DNA from: Colwellia sp.
GTDB lineage: Bacteria; Pseudomonadota; Gammaproteobacteria; Enterobacterales; Alteromonadaceae
Length of the DNA stretch: 64,000 nucleotides
Direction: 5' to 3'
Assembly: GCF_013214175.1 (NCBI RefSeq)
Contig: NZ_JABSPA010000005.1
Span: 62,001 to 126,000 of the forward strand
Positions 9,528 through 18,461 of this stretch are shown here, piece after piece (positions within the stretch are counted from its first letter, which is position 1; every line of letters begins with the position of its first letter). The translations under genes were made by a program, and so were the position numbers. A model generated the notes under the pieces. It did no database searches, was not told the DNA's origin, and saw only the letters and a program-made list of their open reading frames with translations.

Positions 9528-10214
9528 TTAATTCTGAAAATCTTCCGGTAAGATATTGTCACCTTCATCGCCTGAATCAGTTGCTTCAGGCAAGTCATAA
9601 TCTTCAGCTTCCTGTTCAAGCCAATCACAAATAATGGCATCGGCCTGTTCTTTGCCGGTATATTTGAGTGATGAAAAAGCTTGTACTCGAATATCAGCAT
9701 TTAATGGTGCTAAGGCTTTCTTAACGCTAAGCACTTCAGCGCTACGTTTACCTTGTGATAACTTGTCACATTTAGTCAACAAAACTAACGTAGCTAATTC
9801 GCTATCTGCTGCCCATTGAATTAAATCCATGTCTAAGTCTTTTAGCGGATGACGAATATCCATTAAAATGACTATGCCTTTTAAGCACTGACGTTTTTCT
9901 AAATATTCACCCAGTGCTTTTTGCCATTTTTTCTTCATTTCTAATGGCACTTTGGCAAAGCCATAACCAGGTAAATCGATTAGGCGTCGATTCTCTGCTA
10001 CTTCAAACACGTTGATAAGCTGAGTTCGACCTGGGGTTTTACTTATGCGCGCCAATCCTCTTTGATTGGTTAGCGTATTTAAGGCACTAGATTTACCTGC
10101 ATTAGAGCGGCCCGCAAAGGCGACTTCAATACCAGAATCAGCTGGTAAACGACGAATATCTGGGGCGCTAATGGTAAAGGCGGCTTTAGTTAAATGTATC
10201 TTTGTAGAAGACAA
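9528..10214 (-). CDS. engB: EngB/YihA ribosome-biogenesis GTPase
   Basis: This TrmE-Era-EngA-EngB-Septin family GTPase is needed for 50S subunit assembly. The motifs are G1 [10 protein letters not shown]3 DLPGYG, G4 TKCD and a G5-like SSLK; the sequence around [20 protein letters not shown] is nearly the E. coli protein. The frame extends upstream to an ATG at 10391, but that adds about 60 residues unlike the family. I favour the TTG at 10214, which begins just before the conserved [11 protein letters not shown] and gives about 228 residues. A perfect TATAAT on this strand at 10242-10247 lies upstream of it and inside the longer frame. An acidic C-terminal tail follows the G domain. It is divergent from the cytochrome c4 gene, as in related genera. 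Confidence 0.92.
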   Translation of the reverse strand: MSSTKIHLTKAAFTISAPDIRRLPADSGIEVAFAGRSNAGKSSALNTLTNQRGLARISKTPGRTQLINVFEVAENRRLIDLPGYGFAKVPLEMKKKWQKALGEYLEKRQCLKGIVILMDIRHPLKDLDMDLIQWAADSELATLVLLTKCDKLSQGKRSAEVLSVKKALAPLNADIRVQAFSSLKYTGKEQADAIICDWLEQEAEDYDLPEATDSGDEGDNILPEDFQN

Positions 10215-10241
10215 GGGCTTAACTCGTTTAAAATTTTCGTC

Positions 10242-10247
10242 ATTATA
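10242..10247 (-). promoter_or_regulatory. Possible -10 box for engB
   Basis: TATAAT on the minus strand, 28 bases upstream of the proposed TTG start of engB. No convincing -35 box was found at the right distance. It supports the short start because it would place the mRNA start inside the longer reading frame. Confidence 0.35.
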
Positions 10248-10459
10248 GCGTTTTTCTTCGACAAATATTATTAAAAAAATGCACAAAACAGTGAAATCAC
10301 GGTTTTTTTTGTCTGATTTTTTCTTCTCCACTATTACACGGGGCCAATATTCGTGTAAAATGCCGACACATCCATCATACTTTTTTATCATTTTTTAATT
10401 AGATAGCTATTATAATATTCAAAAAGCTAAGTGATTAATGACAAGCAGAGAGCAACTCA

Positions 10460-11416
10460 ATGAAAAAAATTATCTTTTCGCTACTTGTAGCCTTAAGTTC
10501 CGTAAGTGCTGTACAAGCCGCAGATGCTAACGCAGGTAAAGAAAAATCAGTCACTTGTAGCGCCTGTCACGGTCCTACAGGTGTTAGTGCAAGTCCTATG
10601 TTCCCTAACCTTGCCGGTCAAAATGACGCTTATATCATTAAGCAATTAAAAGATTTTAAATCTGGCGCACGTACCGATGCCATGATGGCGCCTATGGCGG
10701 CTAACTTATCTGAAGCAGATATGGCTGATTTAGCGGCTCATTTTTCTGGTTTACCTAGTGCCAATGAGCAAGCGGCAGCATCAGCAAGTACTGGCTCTAG
10801 TACAGATGCAGCGCCAGTAAGTGCTCCAGCTGCTGGTAATGTTGAAATTGTCGCTTCTACCCCAGCATCAGCAATTTATGCAGGTAATGTAGCAGCCGGT
10901 AAAGATAAAGCACTAGCCTGTGCCGCTTGTCATGGCGCTGACGGTAACAGCTTAGTACCTATGTACCCTAGCCTTGCGGGACAAAGTGCTAACTATATTG
11001 CAAAGCAACTAGCTGATTTCAAATCAGGCGATCGTAACGACCCAGTAATGGCGGGTATGGTTGCAGCGTTATCGAAAGAAGACATGAACGACTTAGCCGC
11101 TTTCTTTGCTGTGCAAAGCAAAAATGCAGGTACTGGCGAGTCAAATGAAGTCGGACATAAATTATACATTGGCGGCGATGCTAATAAAGGTGTTACTGCT
11201 TGTATTGCTTGTCATGGTGTTGCAGGTAAAGGCATGAAACAAGCTGGCTTCCCAAGTATTACTGGTCAAAGTAAAGATTACTTGAAAAAGCAACTTACTA
11301 GTTTCCGTGACGGCAGTCGTGGTAATGATAACAATGGTATTATGCGTAACATCGCCATTAAATTATCAGATGCTGATATTGAAGCGGTTGCACAATACAT
11401 CACGTCATTAAAATAA
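10460..11416 (+). CDS. Cytochrome c4-type protein with three haem-binding domains
   Basis: A Sec signal peptide (about residues 1-21, cut after VQAADA) directs the protein to the periplasm. Three CXXCH sites are visible: CSACH (near 33-37), CAACH (near 153-157) and CIACH (near 248-252). Each is followed by a PNLAGQ/PSLAGQ/PSITGQ segment and then a region with candidate axial methionines (MAPMAANL, MAGMVAAL, IMRNIAIKL). Cytochrome c4 is normally a two-domain protein of about 200 residues; this one is 318 residues with a third domain and an Ala/Ser-rich linker (about 107-135). It should carry electrons from the bc1 complex to terminal oxidases or to NO or nitrate respiration. Its position next to engB is the usual place for cytochrome c4. 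Confidence 0.88.
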   Translation: MKKIIFSLLVALSSVSAVQAADANAGKEKSVTCSACHGPTGVSASPMFPNLAGQNDAYIIKQLKDFKSGARTDAMMAPMAANLSEADMADLAAHFSGLPSANEQAAASASTGSSTDAAPVSAPAAGNVEIVASTPASAIYAGNVAAGKDKALACAACHGADGNSLVPMYPSLAGQSANYIAKQLADFKSGDRNDPVMAGMVAALSKEDMNDLAAFFAVQSKNAGTGESNEVGHKLYIGGDANKGVTACIACHGVAGKGMKQAGFPSITGQSKDYLKKQLTSFRDGSRGNDNNGIMRNIAIKLSDADIEAVAQYITSLK

Positions 11417-11450
11417 TAATGACTTGCTTGCTTCATTAGCAAATATCTAA

Positions 11451-11481
11451 AAAAAGCAGCGTTTATCGCTGCTTTTTTTTT
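11451..11481 (+). terminator. Rho-independent terminator of the cytochrome gene
   Basis: AGCAGCG pairs with CGCTGCT around TTTAT, with As before and a run of at least eight Ts after. Confidence 0.88.
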
Positions 11482-11584
11482 ATGATATTTTTGCATAATT
11501 CGAAATTAAGTAGACAGCTAACAACTAAATTGAAAATTAGTCATTTAATGGGAAAATCGCAATTAATGGATAAATCGCAGCTAA

Positions 11585-12232
11585 ATGAACAGCAAAATTA
11601 ACCCGACATTCTTTGTCGCTTGTCAGCAGTGTGATGCACTCTATGACAAGCCGCAATTAAAACAAGGACAACTGGCCAAATGCAACCGCTGTGGCAGCAC
11701 CTTAATTGAACGTAAGGTTGACTCCATTGAGCGTAGCTTTAACTGGTCGCTTGCCGGTTTAATGCTAATGTTACCAGCAATTTTATTGCCTATCATGGGT
11801 GTTACCTTAGCTGGGCAATTCCATCAAGCGTCATTATTTGATTGTATCTTGGTTCTGATTGACCGTGGCTTTTTTATGATCGCCTGTTTGGTCTTTCTCT
11901 TTGCTATTGCTGTGCCCATTGTCCGCTTAGCCGGCGCATTTTATATTTCCTACAGTTTTAAATTTCACAAACTGAAACCTTCACTGCTAAACTTTTTTCG
12001 CGCTTATCATTACCTTGATAACTGGGCTATGCTCAATGTTTTTATGCTTGGCATTGTTGTATCTATGTATAAGTTGATTGATGATACTGAACTATCAATC
12101 AACCTTGGCTTATTTGCTTTTGTCTTCTGGCTAATTTGCTCTACCATGTCAGCTGCGGCACTCGACCAAGATTATATCTGGGATAAGTTAGAGCGGGCTT
12201 TCCCGAGGAATTGTGCTAATGAACACAGCTAA
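11585..12232 (+). CDS. PqiA/LetA-family membrane protein, first half
   Basis: The 215-residue inner-membrane protein starts with a zinc-ribbon-like pair (CQQCDALY and CNRCGSTL, about residues 13-41), then about four membrane helices. In E. coli, PqiA and YebS (LetA) are single chains of over 400 residues with two such modules; here each module is its own gene. It should be the membrane partner of the downstream MCE protein, feeding or receiving lipids for transport between inner and outer membrane. The next gene begins inside its last codons, showing translational coupling. Confidence 0.85.
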   Translation: MNSKINPTFFVACQQCDALYDKPQLKQGQLAKCNRCGSTLIERKVDSIERSFNWSLAGLMLMLPAILLPIMGVTLAGQFHQASLFDCILVLIDRGFFMIACLVFLFAIAVPIVRLAGAFYISYSFKFHKLKPSLLNFFRAYHYLDNWAMLNVFMLGIVVSMYKLIDDTELSINLGLFAFVFWLICSTMSAAALDQDYIWDKLERAFPRNCANEHS

Positions 12233-12881
12233 AAGTAAGGGCTTAGCTTTATGTCCTAAATGCCATAAGCTTAATAGTTTACAGGCCGAACCGCAGCAGT
12301 GTAGCCGCTGTCACGGCATGTTTTATCAACGTAAACAGAACTCTTTACAATACACTTTAGCTTGGAATGTTGCCGCCTTAATCGCCTTTATTCCGGCGAA
12401 CCTTTATCCGATAATGATTGTCTATCAATTGGGTATACCAAGTGAAGCCACCATTTTGTCCGGTATCGGCGAATTTATTGATTATGGTTTATATCCGATA
12501 GCCATCATTATTTTTACTGCCAGTATCATAGTGCCTTTATTAAAAATTATTGGCTTATTTGTGTTAGTTTACAAAGTACATACAGGCATACGTTTAAAAC
12601 CAGACAAACATAGCAAATTTTACCATGCACTTGAATTTTTAGGACCTTGGTCAATGCTTGATGTCTTTGTTGTTGCTTTAATGGTTACCGTAGTAGAGCT
12701 TGGTTTTGTTACCTCGGTAGCCGCAGGTCCCGCGATAAATTACTTTACCATTACAGTAATTTTTACCATGTTTGCTGCCAATAGTTTTGACCCTCGCTTG
12801 TTATGGGATAAGAAGGCAACAGCACAAGCACCAATTTCCACAGACACTCTACCAAGAACTTTACCAGAAGAAAAAGGATAG
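12219..12881 (+). CDS. PqiA/LetA-family membrane protein, second half
   Basis: The protein is about 220 residues with an N-terminal zinc-ribbon-like CPKCH...CSRCHG and four hydrophobic helices, matching the second module of PqiA/LetA. I chose ATG 12219, which has GAGGAA nine bases upstream; a GTG at 12213 is possible but sits too close to it. It overlaps the first-half gene by 14 bases and ends two bases before the MCE gene, so the three form a tight operon. The two modules probably assemble into one heteromeric unit equivalent to a single LetA chain. Confidence 0.85.
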   Translation: MNTAKSKGLALCPKCHKLNSLQAEPQQCSRCHGMFYQRKQNSLQYTLAWNVAALIAFIPANLYPIMIVYQLGIPSEATILSGIGEFIDYGLYPIAIIIFTASIIVPLLKIIGLFVLVYKVHTGIRLKPDKHSKFYHALEFLGPWSMLDVFVVALMVTVVELGFVTSVAAGPAINYFTITVIFTMFAANSFDPRLLWDKKATAQAPISTDTLPRTLPEEKG

Positions 12882-12883
12882 AA

Positions 12884-15800
12884 ATGACCCATAACAAAGA
12901 TATTGCTGCCTCTGAGCATAATCAAAGCACTGACAAAAACCATGCTGAAGTTGTCCCACGTCAGGGCATATCTATTATTTGGTTTGTGCCTTTTATTGCC
13001 TTAATTTTTGGCTTATGGCTTACGGTAAAGGTAGTTTCTGAACAAGGTACCTTGATCACCATAGAGTTTGATAATGGCTCAGGCATAGTGCCCAATAAAA
13101 CTGAAGTTCGCTTTAAAGGCCTAATAACCGGCTTAGTAAAAAAAGTTGTACCTTCGGCAGACTTGCAACGCGTTATTGCCGAAGTTGAAATTTCTAAAAA
13201 CTTTGCTAATTACTTAACCAAAAACACCCGTTTTTGGTTAGTTAGTGCTGATATTTCTTTGCAAGGTGTCTCTGGCTTAGAAACGCTAATTTCGGGTAGT
13301 TATATCACTATCCTGCCTGATACCAGAAATGATGCCGAGAGTCAGGATCACTTTATTGCCTTAACAGAAGCACCGACGTTAGATATGTCGACCCCAGGCT
13401 TACACCTGACCTTACATACCGACGTATTAGGCTCTATTAGTGAAAATTCACCTATTAGCTTCAAACAAATTCCCATTGGCTATGTCACAGGTTATCACTA
13501 TATAGAAAGCAGTAAGAAAATTGCCATTAACATTTTCATTGAACCCGAGTTTGCCCATTTGGTAAAGGAGAACTCTTTATTTTATAACACCAGTGGCATA
13601 CAAGTTACTGCCTCACTCTCTGGTGGAGTTAAAATCAATACCGATTCTTTAGCTTCGATAATGGCGGGCGGCATTGCAGTAGATACTTTAAGTTACCAAA
13701 AAGATTTAGCTCCAGCCAAAAATGGCCAAGAATTTCCCTTACATGCTGATTTTCAATCCGCTGAAATGGGTCATGAAGTAGAGTTAACCTTGGATTGGAA
13801 TTCTGGCATTGATCACAATGCAGCAATTTTATACCAAGGCCTTACAATTGGTGTTATTGAGTCATTTAGTAAAATAGACCCCGTTAGTCGAAAAATTACC
13901 GCTATTGCTAAAGTGAATCCACGTGTCGTTCCTTATTTAACAGAGCAATCTCAATTCTATATTGTTGCCCCACAAATTAGTCTTACCGGCTTATCTAACG
14001 CTAAGACCTTATTAACCGGTAGCTACATTAGCATCAGGCCTTCGTTAGCAGGAAAACCTCGCAACAAATTTAAAGTGTTTAGTAATAAGCCACCTTATAA
14101 ATATAGCGAACCAGGTTTGCACTTAATGTTAACCAGTAATGACCGTAGCTCATTACAAGTGGGTAGCAATGTTTATTACAAGCAGCAAGTAGTAGGTAAT
14201 ATACAAGCCATTGAAACCACGGCACCTGAGCGCCATTTAATTCATATTCATGTGCAACCCGAATTTAGTCATTATGTGAATCATAGCAGTCGATTTTACA
14301 ATAATTCCGGCGTGAAGATATCGGCAAGTTTACTGGGGATCGATATTCAAGCCCAATCACTACAGAGTATGTTAACCGGTGGTATTGCTTTTTCTAATCA
14401 AAGAAATAGCCATAGCAATAATCAAGATACACAAAGGAAATTGGTTAAAAATGGTGATAGTTTTTCACTGTATGCTAATAACAAACTGGCCGAGCAAAAT
14501 GTGAGCTTTACCCTGAATATTGCTGCCAGTGAACAAGTAAGCACCAACACCCGTGTTTTATATCGTGGTATTGAAATTGGTGCCATTCATCAAGTTCATA
14601 GCCAAGGGGAATACCAGCAATTACAGTTAGGTTTATTAGCTAAATATCAGTATATCTTAAAGGAAAATACCCAATTTTACTTAGTTAAGCCCAGTTTAAG
14701 CCTGTCCGGTGCTAGCGATACTGATGCTTTGTTTGGTGGTACTTACATCACCTTTAACTTGGGTCAAGGTGATGTACAAACGCAGTTTAACTTATTTAAC
14801 AAACCGCCGGTAAAATCGGCCAGCGCGCCAGGTTTACAACTTACCTTACTCACTGAACACGCCAGCGTAGCAACACCGGGTAGTGCGGTTAGTTACCGCG
14901 GTATAACCATTGGTCAAGTGGATAATGTCAGCCTAGATAAGGCAGATGATAATATTAAAGTCAGCATCACCATTGATGAAGAGCACCGAGATTTATTACA
15001 AAGTACCAGCCGCTTCTATAATGCGGGCGGTATTAGTATTTCTGGTGGTATCAGCGACTTCGTAGTAAAAACTGAATCACTTGATGCCATTTTACGTGGT
15101 GGTATCAGCTTTTACACTCCAGACACGGCACTAACGAGTTCGTTAACAACGAAAGCGCCAGTTGAAGAACTGGCAACGTTTACCTTATTTAAACATGAAG
15201 AACATGCCAAAGACGCCGGCCAGGCAATTAGTATCCAATTTAATGATATTTCCGGCTTAAAAGTAAATACCAAGGTGGTCTATCAAGAACAAGCCGTCGG
15301 TGTGGTTGAGCGTTTAATTTTTAGCAAAAATAAAGTTGGCGTTACCACACTGGTGTTACTCAATGATTTAGGTAGTCAATACGCTAGACAAGGTACTAAA
15401 TTTTGGAAAATTGAACCACAAATAGGCTTAGTCGGTTCAAAAAATGTTGCCGCTTTACTCGATGGTGCTTTTATTGGTTTATTACCTTCGCATTCAGCAG
15501 AGACTAAGCAGAAATATGAGTTTCAAGCCCTTGAATTAGCACCTACGGTTGAGCAATTAGCTTATGGCTTAAATGTTAAGTTAACTGCCGCACGACTTGG
15601 TTCGGTACGTGTCGGCAACCCTATTTTGTATCGTCAAATTAAGGTAGGTAAAGTCATTGGTATTGATTTATCACCGACAGCTGATCAGGTGAATATTTTT
15701 ATCAATATTGCCAAACGTTACGCGCCACTCGTAAACGGCCAAAGTCAGTTTTGGAATACCAGTGGTATCAAGATTGAAGCCGGCATTTTCTCTGGGGTAA

Positions 15801-15988
15801 GTATTGATTCTGAATCGATAGAAACTCTGATTGCTGGTGGCATTGCCTTTGCTACACCTGAGCTTGATAAAGACTCGACATCACTCCCAGCAAGTTTCGT
15901 CTTACATCAAGGTGTCGATAAAGACTGGTTAGAATGGCAACCTAAAATTGCCATTAACCAACAAAACGCTGCAGTAGACGCAAGGTAG
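12884..15988 (+). CDS. MCE-repeat lipid transport protein (PqiB/LetB/YebT type), eight repeats
   Basis: The 1034-residue protein has one N-terminal membrane helix (about 30-50) and a periplasmic body of repeated MCE domains. By eye the repeats start near residues 55, 170, 290, 409, 530, 648, 770 and 893, each with a line such as VRFKGLITGLV, ISFKQIPIGYV, VSYRGITIGQV or ILYRQIKVGKV and, about 60 residues later, an RFYNAGGIxIS-type strand. E. coli PqiB has three and LetB seven such domains, where they stack as rings into a tunnel across the periplasm. Eight would give a longer tunnel. The C-terminus is short and lacks the long PqiB helix. It forms an operon with the two LetA-like halves. Confidence 0.9.
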   Translation: MTHNKDIAASEHNQSTDKNHAEVVPRQGISIIWFVPFIALIFGLWLTVKVVSEQGTLITIEFDNGSGIVPNKTEVRFKGLITGLVKKVVPSADLQRVIAEVEISKNFANYLTKNTRFWLVSADISLQGVSGLETLISGSYITILPDTRNDAESQDHFIALTEAPTLDMSTPGLHLTLHTDVLGSISENSPISFKQIPIGYVTGYHYIESSKKIAINIFIEPEFAHLVKENSLFYNTSGIQVTASLSGGVKINTDSLASIMAGGIAVDTLSYQKDLAPAKNGQEFPLHADFQSAEMGHEVELTLDWNSGIDHNAAILYQGLTIGVIESFSKIDPVSRKITAIAKVNPRVVPYLTEQSQFYIVAPQISLTGLSNAKTLLTGSYISIRPSLAGKPRNKFKVFSNKPPYKYSEPGLHLMLTSNDRSSLQVGSNVYYKQQVVGNIQAIETTAPERHLIHIHVQPEFSHYVNHSSRFYNNSGVKISASLLGIDIQAQSLQSMLTGGIAFSNQRNSHSNNQDTQRKLVKNGDSFSLYANNKLAEQNVSFTLNIAASEQVSTNTRVLYRGIEIGAIHQVHSQGEYQQLQLGLLAKYQYILKENTQFYLVKPSLSLSGASDTDALFGGTYITFNLGQGDVQTQFNLFNKPPVKSASAPGLQLTLLTEHASVATPGSAVSYRGITIGQVDNVSLDKADDNIKVSITIDEEHRDLLQSTSRFYNAGGISISGGISDFVVKTESLDAILRGGISFYTPDTALTSSLTTKAPVEELATFTLFKHEEHAKDAGQAISIQFNDISGLKVNTKVVYQEQAVGVVERLIFSKNKVGVTTLVLLNDLGSQYARQGTKFWKIEPQIGLVGSKNVAALLDGAFIGLLPSHSAETKQKYEFQALELAPTVEQLAYGLNVKLTAARLGSVRVGNPILYRQIKVGKVIGIDLSPTADQVNIFINIAKRYAPLVNGQSQFWNTSGIKIEAGIFSGVSIDSESIETLIAGGIAFATPELDKDSTSLPASFVLHQGVDKDWLEWQPKIAINQQNAAVDAR

Positions 15989-16097
15989 AGTAAATACATT
16001 AATTAATTACTTACATTTTAATTATCGACAACAGTTTAATTTGGCGACTTTCTCATTTATCTTGGCTAATTCACTTTATAAGCGAACGCAATAATAA

Positions 16098-17174
16098 ATG
16101 AGTAATCGCCTCAAAGCATTATTAGCTAATTGGTTTACCGAAAAAGACTCCTGCCAATGGGTGCTTGCCAGCATCATTGAAACCCAACGTTCCTCTTACC
16201 GTAAAGCGGGCGCTATGATGTTCATTAATAGCCAAGGCAAAAGTTATGGCCTATTAAGCGGTGGCTGCCTAGAAGCAGATTTAATGCGGCAAGCACAAAA
16301 ATGTTGGCATAAAAACACTAACATTACTGTCTGTTACGATATGCAAGATGATAGCGATATTGCCTGGCAACTGGGCATAGGTTGCGGCGGTTTAGTGAAG
16401 GTATTACTACAACCGATTAACCGTGATAATAACTACCTCGACTTAGTCACTTTAAAAAGCCAACTCGATAACCGTAACCCTTGTTTTTATCATATTGATA
16501 ACTTCTATAGCGAAAGCAGCTCTTCGACTATCGAGCAAAGCGCCGTTCAAAAACCCTATCAAGCTAACAATCAAGTTTTATCAAAGCCAGTCAACGCCCT
16601 TGAACCTCTAATTACTATTAAACCAGCACCCGCTTTAGTTATTTTTGGTGGAGGTTTAGATGCACAACCACTGGTTAAAATGGCCAATACCTTAGGTTGG
16701 TTTATTTGTTTAGTTGATAGCAGAACCGCCTACGCTAGAGCTGCCTATTTTAAAGAGGCCGATGTCGTTATTAATCAAGATTATACTGAGCTAGAACAGA
16801 GCCTACTGTTACCCAAAGCTGATGCCGTGGTGATAATGCATCACAACGTTTCCCTCGATGCTCGCGCCTTACAACTGATTAACAGCCAAGTTAATTTAGC
16901 CGAAGCTAGTTATTTGGGTCTATTGGGACCACAACACAGAACGGAACAGGTACTAGAACAAGCAGGGATGAATACAGCTGACTTACCTAATAAGTTAATG
17001 AATAAATTAGCCAACCCCATAGGTTTTGATCTTGGTGGTGAGCTGCCAGAATCTATTGCCCTAGCCATATTATCTCAGGCACATGCCGCAGTAGAGCAAG
17101 CATCAGGTCAATCTTTAGGTTACTTTCAAAGTCAGATAAGCAACATCACGAAAGTTGCGAATCATGCAAGTTAA
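16098..17174 (+). CDS. XdhC-family molybdenum hydroxylase maturation protein
   Basis: The 358-residue protein has an N-terminal XdhC/CoxI domain (about 10-110, with SYRKAGAMMFI, GLLSGGCLEADL and LGIGCGG) and a C-terminal Rossmann domain (about 178-330, LVIFGGGLDAQPLVKMA). XdhC proteins bind molybdenum cofactor and help its sulfuration and insertion into xanthine-oxidase-family enzymes. Three genes for such an enzyme and its cofactor chemistry follow directly, so this should serve the IorAB-like enzyme downstream. The region between the two domains (about 130-175) is poorly conserved and Ser-rich. It begins 110 bases after the MCE operon. Confidence 0.88.
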   Translation: MSNRLKALLANWFTEKDSCQWVLASIIETQRSSYRKAGAMMFINSQGKSYGLLSGGCLEADLMRQAQKCWHKNTNITVCYDMQDDSDIAWQLGIGCGGLVKVLLQPINRDNNYLDLVTLKSQLDNRNPCFYHIDNFYSESSSSTIEQSAVQKPYQANNQVLSKPVNALEPLITIKPAPALVIFGGGLDAQPLVKMANTLGWFICLVDSRTAYARAAYFKEADVVINQDYTELEQSLLLPKADAVVIMHHNVSLDARALQLINSQVNLAEASYLGLLGPQHRTEQVLEQAGMNTADLPNKLMNKLANPIGFDLGGELPESIALAILSQAHAAVEQASGQSLGYFQSQISNITKVANHAS

Positions 17175-17814
17175 TATAATTTTATTAGCGGCAGGAAAAG
17201 GCCAACGTTTTCAAGATTCAGCACCCAATCAAGTCGGTTGTGACGCTATTAAACAACTCGCTAACATTGATGGTAAGCCGCTAATTGTTAGTAGTATTGA
17301 TAAATTACAGCCTTTACTTGAGCACTCTGACGTTAACATTTTGTATGTAACTTTAGGGGCAAATAAAAATGTTATTAAGACAAGATTACCTGCTGAAATT
17401 TCGATCATTGCCAGTCAGCACTGGTCACAAGGCATGGGCCATACCCTAGCGGAATCGGTGCAATCTATTAAAGCCCATAGTAGTCATGTATTGATTGCCC
17501 TAGCGGATCAAGCCTTAATCAGCACCGATCATTATCAAGCGTTACTCTGTGCTAGCAAAAAACAACCGAATAAAATCATTGCCACCCTGTGCGATGGGCA
17601 GTTAATGGCGCCCGCTATTTTCCCGGAAAAATACTTTCCACAATTGATAAAGCTGCAAGGTGATAAAGGTGCCGGACAACTATTAAAACAGCATGCCTTA
17701 CAAAAAGATGCAATCGGCTGTGCAAAAGCAAAATTAGATATTGATACCTTGGCTGATTTAGAGCAAGTCAGACAAGAGTTAAAACACTCTCAACAAGAGA
17801 ATAACTTACACTAA
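17164..17814 (+). CDS. MocA-like molybdenum cofactor nucleotidyltransferase
   Basis: The protein is about 216 residues with the NTP-transferase signature ILLAAGKGQRF at the N-terminus and a later ALADQALIS/DIDTLADL pattern as in MocA, which converts Mo-MPT to the cytosine dinucleotide form used by CO-dehydrogenase and aldehyde-oxidase type enzymes. I chose the ATG at 17164, which overlaps the end of the XdhC gene by 11 bases; a TTG at 17155 would add three residues. Its place between XdhC and the enzyme subunits supports a cofactor role. A related CTP:phosphocholine-type activity is possible but less likely here. Confidence 0.82.
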   Translation: MQVNIILLAAGKGQRFQDSAPNQVGCDAIKQLANIDGKPLIVSSIDKLQPLLEHSDVNILYVTLGANKNVIKTRLPAEISIIASQHWSQGMGHTLAESVQSIKAHSSHVLIALADQALISTDHYQALLCASKKQPNKIIATLCDGQLMAPAIFPEKYFPQLIKLQGDKGAGQLLKQHALQKDAIGCAKAKLDIDTLADLEQVRQELKHSQQENNLH

Positions 17815-17849
17815 AACACACCTTCACACTGTCAAAACCTGGAGCCAGT

Positions 17850-18461
17850 ATGATCAAAATGACCTTAAATAATAAGCCTGTTGAGCTTGATGTTAATCCA
17901 CAAATGCCACTGCTTTATGCCCTGCGTGATGAGTTAAAACTCACCGGCACCAAATTTGGTTGCGGAGCAGGACAGTGCGGCGCTTGCACAGTACATGTTA
18001 ATGGCCAGGCAATGCGCTCTTGTGTGACACCAGTCTCGGCTATTGCTGAGCAAGCTATTACCACCATTGAAGGTTTAGCAGATCATAACGGTAAATTGGG
18101 TGAAAGTGCCGTACAAATTGCTTGGCGTGAATTCAAAGTGCCCCAGTGTGGTTATTGTCAAAGTGGCCAAATGATGAGTGCAGCTGCGTTATTACAAGCC
18201 ATTCCTCAACCAAGCGATGAGCAAATCATTGAACATATGCAAGGTAATATTTGTCGCTGTGGCACTTATAAGCGCATTAAGGCTGCAATAAAGTCTGCTG
18301 CGACTCATTCATCAGCAAGTAGCTTATCAGCCAGTCATTCAGCTACAGGTAACTCAGCTGATAGCACCTTACCTGTTAGCACTTCACCTTCAAATAAAAG
18401 CAAAGTTGAAGTTTTTTCTGCCAGCCAGTTTGCTAGTAAGAAGCAAGGAGCATCATCATGA
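17850..18461 (+). CDS. [2Fe-2S] subunit of a molybdenum hydroxylase (isoquinoline 1-oxidoreductase alpha type)
   Basis: The N-terminal plant-ferredoxin-type cluster is GCGAGQCGACTVHVNG...C (about residues 38-62), and the second cluster domain has CGYCQSGQMMSA and NICRCGTYKRI (about 100-145). Small subunits of this kind are usually 150-160 residues; here a Ser/Ala/Thr-rich low-complexity tail extends it to 203. It passes electrons from the molybdenum site of the large subunit to an acceptor. The stop overlaps the start of the large-subunit gene (ATGA), so the two are co-translated. A Shine-Dalgarno-like GGAGCC precedes the ATG. Confidence 0.9.
   Translation: MIKMTLNNKPVELDVNPQMPLLYALRDELKLTGTKFGCGAGQCGACTVHVNGQAMRSCVTPVSAIAEQAITTIEGLADHNGKLGESAVQIAWREFKVPQCGYCQSGQMMSAAALLQAIPQPSDEQIIEHMQGNICRCGTYKRIKAAIKSAATHSSASSLSASHSATGNSADSTLPVSTSPSNKSKVEVFSASQFASKKQGASS

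Noticed and set aside
9528..10391. Full-length reading of the engB frame from ATG 10391 (287 aa)
   Set aside because: The first 59 residues have no similarity to EngB, include an in-frame promoter-like TATAAT, and give a protein much longer than the family.
17155..17163. TTG start of the MocA-like gene
   Set aside because: ATG 17164 starts directly at the first beta strand and leaves a normal short overlap.
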